Shown here one piece after another: positions 1 to 5,503 of a DNA stretch of 64,000 nucleotides. The notes beneath the pieces were generated by a model that was given only the letters and a program-made list of their open reading frames with translations, ran no database searches and was not told where the DNA came from. The stretch is from Candidatus Zixiibacteriota bacterium (GTDB taxonomy: Bacteria; Zixibacteria; MSB-5A5; GN15; FEB-12): assembly GCA_029860345.1 (NCBI GenBank), contig JAOUBJ010000003.1, positions 256,709 to 320,708 of the forward strand. Reading direction: 5' to 3'. How positions within the stretch are numbered: position 1 is the first letter of the stretch; every line of letters starts with the position of its first letter. A program made the position numbers and the translations under genes.

Positions 1-314
1 GTTTGACTCACTCGCTGTTGCCAACTCGGGAACCGGGCTTTTCGCTCTCTTGCTACTGCTTCTATGAGGGCGTCCTTGTACTCCTCACCCTTTGGAGGCT
101 CACCAAGTGGGCCTGGCTTGGCTTCTAACTTCACAACTTGGGGGGCTTTCTGGGCCGCGTCGACCACTTCTTCAATAAATGCGTTGACGGACTTTTTAGT
201 TTCCTCGTGGGCTTTCTCTCCAACCAGTGCTACGAATCTGGACAACTCAGTGATGCTCTTCTTGAAGTGGCTCTTAAGCTCCCTGAGATTCTCTTTTGCT
301 GCCTTTTTGGTCAC
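1..314 (-). CDS. Hydrophilic helical protein of unknown function (partial, C-terminus outside window)
   Basis: An open frame of 104 codons runs from a GTG at 314 to the left edge without a stop, so the protein is truncated by the window. The GTG lies 4 bases after the stop of the ACT-domain gene, and AGGAT upstream can serve as ribosome binding site. The product is rich in Lys and Glu, has no membrane segment, and starts TKKAAKENLRELK; residues 1-57 look like a continuous amphipathic helix, followed by a Pro/Gly-rich stretch near residues 60-80. I do not recognise the family. Position makes it the last visible member of the microcompartment gene set. The start codon and the reality of the gene rest on frame openness, spacing and composition only. 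Confidence 0.55.
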   Translation of the reverse strand, partial: MTKKAAKENLRELKSHFKKSITELSRFVALVGEKAHEETKKSVNAFIEEVVDAAQKAPQVVKLEAKPGPLGEPPKGEEYKDALIEAVARERKARFPSWQQRVSQ

Positions 315-318
315 GCGC

Positions 319-1017
319 CTATATCCTGTGCATGTACCTGAAAATGTCCTCGTGCATGACATAAACCTTCATGCCGAGTTGCGTTTCGGTCTCCTGCAAA
401 CGTTCCCGCAAACCACTGAAGTCAACAGTACTCCCCTCGATGTTCACGATCATTATCATCGAGAAGAAATCCTGCAACAACGTCTGCGAAATGTCCTCGA
501 TAGAACAATTACTTTCGGCCAGCACAGAGGTCAACGCCGCGCCGACACCGGGACGGTCCTTGCCGAAAGCTGCGATTATCACACGCGTCTTGTCGGACTT
601 TTCGATCTGTTGGTAGAGCCCGCCTTGTGCTTCCACCAACGCTTCGTCGGGAGGGGGCAGCTGGGAACCCACAGGCCCGCTATGGCGGGGTGGGCCACCC
701 ACGGGCGAAGATGGACTCCCGCCTTCGCGGGAATGACTGGAGGGGGCTTCCTCGTAGGGCGGGTCCGTCTTCGAACCCGCCTTTGGTGGCAGGTCTGGTG
801 GCGAAGCCACTTCTTGTCGCTTCGTGACCTGTTCATTTTCATTGGCTGCCGGCGTGTCGCACGTCGCGCCTTCGACTTCGGGGTTGCCGCGTTGTTGGTT
901 GAGTTGGTCGACGACACGGTCGATCACCTGGCGCAACGCTTTGGCGTCGAGTTTAGTCCCGGACTGTCCGGCGACGATCTCGGCGATCTTGCCTATTTCA
1001 AAGTCTGATAAGCTCAT
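319..1017 (-). CDS. ACT-domain protein with cargo-like N-terminal helices and long linker
   Basis: The 232-residue product has three parts. Residues 1-43 form predicted amphipathic helices (DFEIGKIAEIVAG, then LRQVIDRVVDQL). Residues 44-140 are a Pro/Gly/Ser-rich linker. Residues 144-232 are an ACT domain of the UPF0237/small-regulatory type, with the signature HEDIFRYMHRI at the very end. Stand-alone members of that family are about 90 residues, so the front half is an addition. Short helix plus flexible linker plus folded domain is how many BMC cargo proteins are built, and the gene follows shell genes, so lumen targeting is a reasonable inference. Linker residues 94-109 are encoded by a copy of the genome's IR-A palindrome. 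ACT domains usually bind amino acids; the ligand cannot be read here. Confidence 0.75.
   Translation of the reverse strand: MSLSDFEIGKIAEIVAGQSGTKLDAKALRQVIDRVVDQLNQQRGNPEVEGATCDTPAANENEQVTKRQEVASPPDLPPKAGSKTDPPYEEAPSSHSREGGSPSSPVGGPPRHSGPVGSQLPPPDEALVEAQGGLYQQIEKSDKTRVIIAAFGKDRPGVGAALTSVLAESNCSIEDISQTLLQDFFSMIMIVNIEGSTVDFSGLRERLQETETQLGMKVYVMHEDIFRYMHRI
691..738 (-). repeat. IR-A palindromic repeat inside the ACT-protein coding sequence
   Basis: This is a nearly intact copy of the interspersed palindrome found between genes all over the window, read in frame as part of the linker (SHSREGGSPSSP). It keeps the gene open, which suggests the repeat entered a tolerant disordered linker. Confidence 0.8.
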
Positions 1018-1577
1018 GTTACCATTCCATCTTTATCCTTCACATTCCACAGCAAGCTGGGGGTACACCAGTCACGCGCGTAGCGCGAAAAACAGGCTTG
1101 CCTGTCACCCTTCGACTCCGCTCAGGGTGACACCGATAAATCGGTTTCTCGCCTTCGGCGTTGGAGTCTTGGCGAGCACGGATGGATTCCCGCCTTCGCG
1201 GGAATGACAGCAAAGTTGCATCGCAGTATATCCGTCAACTGATCTACATTCCTAATGATCCCACAGCCCAGCCGGGGCAGGGTGGGCCACCGTCTTCCTT
1301 CCCCTCTCGAGAGGGGTGTCGCGCCGAAGGCGTGACGGGGTGTGTTCTTTGGGAGTTCGAATCAATAACACACCCCTAAACCGACTCTCAAGAGGGGACT
1401 TTGAAAAACACACTAACCTCATGCCGAGCGGAGTCGAAGCATGACGTTTTACTGTCGGTAAACACCCTTCGACTGCGCTCAGGGTGACACCGATAAATCG
1501 GTTTCTCGCCTTCGGCGTTGAAGTCTTGGCGAGCACGGATGGATTCCCGCCTTTGCGGGAATGACTGTGTGGTTCCA
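1018..1577. repeat. Repeat-filled intergenic gap with a duplicated block of about 120 bp
   Basis: No gene is seen. A block made of IR-B, a CCGATAAATCGG palindrome, the segment TTCTCGCCTTCGGCGTTG and IR-A occurs twice in the same orientation, at about 1106-1225 and 1466-1585. The second copy runs into the 3' end of the PduT-like gene, and the first copy ends with a close match to that gene tail (CAGTATATCC.TCAAC). A 99-bp hairpin-rich element lies between the two copies. Confidence 0.75.
1301..1399. repeat. 99-bp hairpin-rich element, copy 1
   Basis: The element opens with CCCCTCTCGAGAGGGG, has a central inverted repeat GGGGTGTGTT...AACACACCCC, and closes with CTCTCAAGAGGGGAC. A second copy in the same orientation is at 3647-3745. 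The terminal inverted repeats make it MITE-like, but no transposase and no target duplication were identified. Confidence 0.7.
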
Positions 1578-2129
1578 TTACAGTATATCCTTCAACAACT
1601 CCGCGCGCGGGGAGGGGATCACTTCGATATTGACCAACATCCCGCTTCGTGAAATCACTTCACGGCCCGCTTCCACCGCCGAACGCACGGCGCCGATCGG
1701 ACCGGTCAGCGTAACAAACGCTTTCCCACCAAGGGCCATGGCCAGTTTGATTTCAATCAGCTTAACATCGGCGGCCTTAGCGGCGGCATCGGCCCCTTCG
1801 ATCAACGAGGCGACCGAAAACGACTCGATAATGCCCAGTGCATCGAGTTTGCTCACATCGGTTGAAGACGACATAGCCGGGAAAACATCCGGATGAACAT
1901 TCGGAATCACGAACGAGTCGATCACCGTTTCATTTCCGTGCTGCTCACCGGCGTCTATAGATGCCTGCACCGCCTGTACATCACCGGCGATCAAGTTGAT
2001 AAACTTGCCGGAACAGATCGTGCGGCTGAGCACCAGTTCGACCGCCGCCGCTTTCATCATGGCATCGGCCGAGCCGATACCACGGGCGATTGAACTGTAT
2101 TCTATAAGGCCGATTGCGTTGTAAGCCAT
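1578..2129 (-). CDS. PduT-like BMC-T (tandem-domain) shell protein with Fe-S cysteine
   Basis: The 183-residue protein has two BMC domains (about residues 3-90 and 95-178), as in trimeric tandem-domain shell proteins. The first is closest to PduT: it keeps SRTICSGKF with Cys39 at the position that in Salmonella PduT binds a [4Fe-4S] cluster at the trimer pore. The second domain carries GIIESFSVASLIEGADAA. PduT-type proteins are thought to pass electrons across the shell with PduS. The gene starts 3 bases after the stop of the PduS-like gene, so the two are co-translated as a pair. Its stop codon lies within a copy of an intergenic repeat block. Confidence 0.92.
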   Translation of the reverse strand: MAYNAIGLIEYSSIARGIGSADAMMKAAAVELVLSRTICSGKFINLIAGDVQAVQASIDAGEQHGNETVIDSFVIPNVHPDVFPAMSSSTDVSKLDALGIIESFSVASLIEGADAAAKAADVKLIEIKLAMALGGKAFVTLTGPIGAVRSAVEAGREVISRSGMLVNIEVIPSPRAELLKDIL

Positions 2130-2132
2130 CTG

Positions 2133-3455
2133 TTAATTACTCTCGATTCTAATGCCGTCGTCAATGTGCGTCACCCGTCCGTCGATTGATGCATGCACAG
2201 TCGCACCGATTGTTCCTTCCGGTATCTCGCCGATCTTCTGTCCCTTCGTGACATTTTCGCCAACCTCTACCAGCGGGACAGCCGGGTATCCAAAGTGCTG
2301 TTTCAAAGGTATCACTACCTGCTCGGGTTGGAAACCGTTTTCTACATATTCCGCCGGTCTATCATACGGCATCAAACCAAGCTTGCGAGTCAGACGTTTG
2401 ATAGACACTTTGCGGTCGGCCTGCATCGGATGGGCCTTAAGGTCGTGATCCGGCGGTGTGTAGGGCAGATTTTTCAATTGGACATTGACCTTGGAACGGA
2501 CACAGGCTTGTTTGGGATCGAGATCCTCCGGGCAGGCGTAAAGCGAGCAGAGATTGCACTCGCAACAATTGAGGGCGAACTTACTCCAGAAATCTTCTTT
2601 CTCACCGGCAAAACCCAGAGTTCGCATCACTTTGTGTGGCTCGATCTCATAGCCCAAAAGATACCTGGGGCAAAACTCGGTGCAGTAGGTGCACTGGTCG
2701 CACGCCGACTGACCTATCTTCTTGATCTCAGGTATCGTCTGGCTGCGACGACGGATCAGGGTGTGATCCACCGGCAGCACGATGTATCCTCCGCTTGTTT
2801 TTGTGACAGGGGATGACAAATGGGTCACCAGTGTACCCATCATAGCGCCGCCATCGAGCAAGGCGATATCGCCTTCGCATGAGGGTCCTTCAGCCAGTCG
2901 CAATAGATCGGAAAAGCTGGTTCCAATTGGCACTTTCAGCGTAATCGGTCTGTTCACCGCCCCGGCTATGGTGATAAACTTCTCGGTCACCGGGATGTCG
3001 CTGGCGGCATTGGCTACATTCAGAAGCGTCTCGACATTTGAGACAACGCAGCCGATATCGACCGGGTAGCCACCATACGGAATCAGTCGCTGGGTTGCTT
3101 CAAAGACGAGCACGTACTCGTCTCCGGCCGGGTAGTAGTCACCCATTTCGAATATCTCGAAACCGGTGTCGCCGAAGATGCGCCTGAACTGTCCGATAGC
3201 TTCTGAGTTTTTGGCTTTGATTCCGAGAATCGTGCGCGAGGCACCCACAGCTTCGGAGGCCAGTTCCATGCCCTGCTTGACCTCGTTCGGAAAGCGCAGC
3301 ATGAGTTCTTTGTCTTTGGACAAAAGCGGTTCACACTCGGCGCCGTTGGCCAGCATTATCTCAACGTTGGCGTCGAACTTTATGTGGGCGGGGAACCCGG
3401 CGCCACCGGCACCCACGATGCCGGCCTGTTTTACTTGTTCAACTATTTTATGCAC
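2133..3455 (-). CDS. PduS-like (RnfC-related) flavin and Fe-S oxidoreductase of a microcompartment
   Basis: The 440-residue product matches the RnfC/PduS family: a glycine-rich nucleotide-binding start (GIVGAGGAGFPAHIK, residues 12-26), a middle SLBB-like region, two [4Fe-4S] motifs (Cys252-255-258-262 and Cys297-300-303-308) and a C-terminal barrel-sandwich segment. PduS of propanediol compartments reduces cobalamin and binds the shell protein PduT, whose homologue follows directly. The start is a GTG with only weak upstream complementarity to 16S rRNA. No cobalamin-dependent dehydratase, aldehyde dehydrogenase or aldolase is visible, so the electron acceptor served here is unknown. Both sides of the pduS-pduT pair carry the same repeats. 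Confidence 0.92.
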   Translation of the reverse strand: MHKIVEQVKQAGIVGAGGAGFPAHIKFDANVEIMLANGAECEPLLSKDKELMLRFPNEVKQGMELASEAVGASRTILGIKAKNSEAIGQFRRIFGDTGFEIFEMGDYYPAGDEYVLVFEATQRLIPYGGYPVDIGCVVSNVETLLNVANAASDIPVTEKFITIAGAVNRPITLKVPIGTSFSDLLRLAEGPSCEGDIALLDGGAMMGTLVTHLSSPVTKTSGGYIVLPVDHTLIRRRSQTIPEIKKIGQSACDQCTYCTEFCPRYLLGYEIEPHKVMRTLGFAGEKEDFWSKFALNCCECNLCSLYACPEDLDPKQACVRSKVNVQLKNLPYTPPDHDLKAHPMQADRKVSIKRLTRKLGLMPYDRPAEYVENGFQPEQVVIPLKQHFGYPAVPLVEVGENVTKGQKIGEIPEGTIGATVHASIDGRVTHIDDGIRIESN

Positions 3456-3813
3456 TCGGAACGGTCCCGTTATCCAATCTAAATCGCACCTTTGTCATGC
3501 CGAGCGCAGTCGAGGCATGATCTTTCCGATATATCTCTCACCCTTCGACTGCGCTCAGGGTGACCAATGGATTCCCGCCTTCGCGGGAATGACGGCAATT
3601 GTGCTCCCGCACAACCGCATGTAGAGCGAAAAACACACTTGTGTGTCCTCTCTAGAGAGGGGTGCCCCGCCGACGGCGGGGCGGGGTGTGTTCTTCACGC
3701 AATGAAATCAATAACACACCCCTAAACCGACTCTCAAGAGGGGACTTATAAGACTGCGCTCTTCCTGAAAGACGCTTTCTGCAATGACCGACAAATCGAC
3801 CTCACAAAAGAGG
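3456..3813. repeat. Repeat-filled gap between the small membrane protein and the PduS-like gene
   Basis: It contains IR-B copies (near 3494 and 3538-3562), IR-A (3568-3594) and the second 99-bp hairpin-rich element. No further gene is seen. The gap interrupts an otherwise tightly packed shell operon. Confidence 0.7.
3647..3745. repeat. 99-bp hairpin-rich element, copy 2
   Basis: Same architecture and orientation as 1301-1399, with near-identical second halves (AACACACCCCTAAACCGACT shared). The two copies bracket exactly the PduS-like and PduT-like genes. Confidence 0.7.
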
Positions 3814-3981
3814 CTAAACCTCAACATCCGATTCGAGCTGCTGAGCCCGTCGGTGATTAATACGCTCCAAAAGCCCACCGGAGCGAACAACAATGTAAAC
3901 TATGGCAACAATCGCACCCAGTCCGACCACGGCGGCGACAATATAGTACCACTTGAGATTACGCATCATGAAATCCTTCAT
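3814..3981 (-). CDS. 55-residue single-span membrane protein coupled to the BMC-P gene
   Basis: This short frame was found by reading past the BMC-P stop. Its ATG overlaps that stop by 4 bases (ATGA), which indicates translational coupling. A second possible start is at codon 5. The product has a basic, aromatic front (MKDFMMRNLKWYY), one clear hydrophobic span at residues 14-32 (VAAVVGLGAIVAIVYIVV), then a polar tail (ERINHRRAQQLESDVEV). I do not recognise a family. Its place inside a shell operon suggests a role in membrane anchoring or positioning of the compartment, but that is inference. It could also be an uncharacterised small membrane protein unrelated to the shell. Confidence 0.7.
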   Translation of the reverse strand: MKDFMMRNLKWYYIVAAVVGLGAIVAIVYIVVRSGGLLERINHRRAQQLESDVEV

Positions 3982-4310
3982 GCTTCATGCACCGATTTTT
4001 TGAAAGTGATCTTCTCGGGGTCCAGATCACCTCTGTAAAACTGCTCTTTGACCTCGTACTCATCGATGATTCCGACCACAGCCGCCTCGATCGATGAGTC
4101 GTCATTCTCCACGGCCAACCTGGCCGCGCGTCCATAAGCCACCATCACCAACTCCCCCTCACCGGCGCCGAGGATATCGGCCGCTACTACCGTGTCGGTG
4201 TTGGGTGCTTTATCGAGGTTATACGGCTGGATGATGAGGAATTTCATCCCCTCGGTGTTGGCGGTTTTTCGAGTAGCCCACAGCGACCCGACAACTCTTC
4301 CGATAAACAT
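3978..4310 (-). CDS. EutN/CcmL-type BMC-P vertex protein
   Basis: The 110-residue protein has the BMC-P hallmarks: start MFIGRVVGSLWATRK, a middle DTVVAADILGAGEGELVMV, and YGRAARLA before a DSSIEAAVVGIID strand. These proteins form pentamers that cap the vertices of polyhedral shells. Family members are usually 80-100 residues, so the C-terminal 20 residues are a modest extension. The gene starts 3 bases after the BMC-H stop and its own stop overlaps the small membrane protein start. Together with the BMC-H and BMC-T genes it gives all three shell tile types from one locus. Confidence 0.95.
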   Translation of the reverse strand: MFIGRVVGSLWATRKTANTEGMKFLIIQPYNLDKAPNTDTVVAADILGAGEGELVMVAYGRAARLAVENDDSSIEAAVVGIIDEYEVKEQFYRGDLDPEKITFKKSVHEA

Positions 4311-4313
4311 GCT

Positions 4314-4904
4314 TTAATCCATATCTATGACGCGTCTGATAGCGTCGATTAGCTGTTGTTTGTTTGCTTTTGAAACCTCGCGCCCTTTCAAGTGTAACCG
4401 CTTGAGTCCACGGGCCACCTGGCGCAGTTCGACCACGGTCATGTTTTCGAGATCGTGCGGATCAGCACCTGGAGTTCGATCCACGACCTGCGAAGGCGCC
4501 GACGATTTAGGCGGAGCTATCGGGGCCCTACCCGACAATCCGCCGGGAACAGTAGGGCTGGGCGGCGTGGGAGCGGAGTCGTAACTCAGTGGCGGGCGGT
4601 CGTCACCGGGACGGAACTGCGAGTTGTATACTTTTGTCGGGATGAGCGGCGACAAACCATCGTCGGGATTGGGGATGACATGTACCGCGACCAGTTCACC
4701 GATTCGTTCCACTGCCTGAGCTGCGGCCTCTACAGAAGCCTGTACGGCTCCGAGTTCACCCTCGATTCGTATGATCATCATACTGGCACCGGTATACTCA
4801 ACCGACGCGACCACTACCGCAGCCGCCTTGGCGGCGGCATCGGTGGCCTCGATAGTGCTTATCAAGCCACGCGTTTCTATAAGGCCGAGGGCGTATTTGG
4901 ACAT
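4314..4904 (-). CDS. BMC-H shell protein with C-terminal Rho-N/SAP-like extension
   Basis: Residues 3-80 are a standard hexameric BMC domain (YALGLIETRGLISTIEATDA). Residues 81-150 are a Pro/Ser-rich linker. Residues 153-192 (start LENMTVVELRQVARGLK, end NKQQLIDAIRRV) resemble the helix-extended-loop-helix of Rho N-terminal/SAP domains, which often contact nucleic acid. At 196 residues it is about twice the size of a plain BMC-H protein. This is the first gene of the shell operon and lies about 60 bases after a strong hairpin with a T-run. The tail may recruit cargo or nucleic acid or hold the shell to something else; which of these is not shown by the sequence. Confidence 0.88.
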   Translation of the reverse strand: MSKYALGLIETRGLISTIEATDAAAKAAAVVVASVEYTGASMMIIRIEGELGAVQASVEAAAQAVERIGELVAVHVIPNPDDGLSPLIPTKVYNSQFRPGDDRPPLSYDSAPTPPSPTVPGGLSGRAPIAPPKSSAPSQVVDRTPGADPHDLENMTVVELRQVARGLKRLHLKGREVSKANKQQLIDAIRRVIDMD

Positions 4905-5263
4905 TGCCTAAGAATAAGTCAAAGCGGTCCAAAAGTAAACCGGTAGCACTGTGCGACCGGGTAAAAAAAGCGGGGCGGCATTCCAGAGAGCCCGTTGAAA
5001 TACCGCCCCGAGATAGTGGGCCACCCGCACTCCCCTCGAATGCGGGTGGCCTGTCCTCAGAGAAAAAACATCCAAGCACATTTTACAGCGCTCAGGGAGC
5101 AAAAATGACAGTCAACATGTATGCAACCGGTATGCCGCATCTCCCTGGAGTCGCCTATTAGCGCCCATAACCTACAGTGTGCCAACCGATTACCGTAAGC
5201 CCCCGCCAGAATTGAGGATTCGCCTGCAAATTCGATTCGTACAGATGTACGAGCGAAAACGCA
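4905..5263 (-). promoter_or_regulatory. Structured leader upstream of the BMC operon
   Basis: No gene is seen. On the minus strand this stretch holds a -24-like element (TTGGCACACTGTAGGTT, 5169-5185) with a good first half and a poor -12 half, then a perfect 11-bp stem (arms 5019-5029 and 5041-5051), then a GC-rich hairpin followed by seven Ts only about 60 bases before the BMC-H start. No convincing sigma-70 promoter was recognised. A terminator placed inside a leader suggests control by attenuation or antitermination. Confidence 0.5.
4963..5010 (-). terminator. Intrinsic terminator or attenuator hairpin just before BMC-H
   Basis: Minus-strand RNA would form a stem CGGGGCGG/CCGCCCCG with extra upper pairs, followed by C and seven U. 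It follows the 5264-5304 terminator by some 250 bases and directly precedes the shell operon, so it either ends a separate leader RNA or regulates read-through into the shell genes. Confidence 0.7.
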
Positions 5264-5304
5264 CAAAAAAAGCGGCAAGCGCCTGTAATACAGACGCTTA
5301 CCGC
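5264..5304 (-). terminator. Intrinsic terminator of the sigma-54 activator unit
   Basis: Minus-strand RNA forms a 14-pair stem (GCGG, AAGCG and CUGUA arms with two G-U pairs) with a tiny loop, followed by seven U. It lies about 200 bases after the stop of the activator gene. Confidence 0.85.
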
Positions 5305-5503
5305 AACCAAGGAGTGATCTATCGTTTCGTCGCTCAATACGAAAATGTTGCCTGATACAGGGCTAAGTCGCCGCAGCTAAGGTAGGCAGGCCGGGCCACC
5401 GGTATTGATACGCATCAAATGTGGCCTCGTCAGGCCCACGTTGGCATCTGCTCAACCGCGCCGAAGCTTCACCATGCATCCAGGAACAAGCCTGCTGCCT
5501 GGG
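5305..5503. other. Gene-free stretch between activator gene and its terminator, possible structured RNA
   Basis: About 200 bases lie between the activator stop and the terminator. The stretch is GC-rich with several complementary segments (for example GGCCGGGCC near 5392 and GCCTGAT...ATCAGGC-type pairs). It contains no recognisable protein. I could not match it to a known riboswitch or small RNA. Confidence 0.3.

Noticed and set aside
64-1008. Long plus-strand frame of 314 codons opposite the ACT gene
   Set aside because: It is antisense to a protein with a clear ACT domain and its translation shows no family features.
4905-5263. Cobalamin riboswitch for the PduS-type locus
   Set aside because: The B12-box core GCCACTG and its partner segments are not present on the minus strand.
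5305-5420. Possible cyclic di-GMP (GEMM) riboswitch on the plus strand
   Set aside because: Only the 3' half has a loose likeness (GGCCGGGCCACC); the 5' half motif is missing and no plus-strand gene follows.
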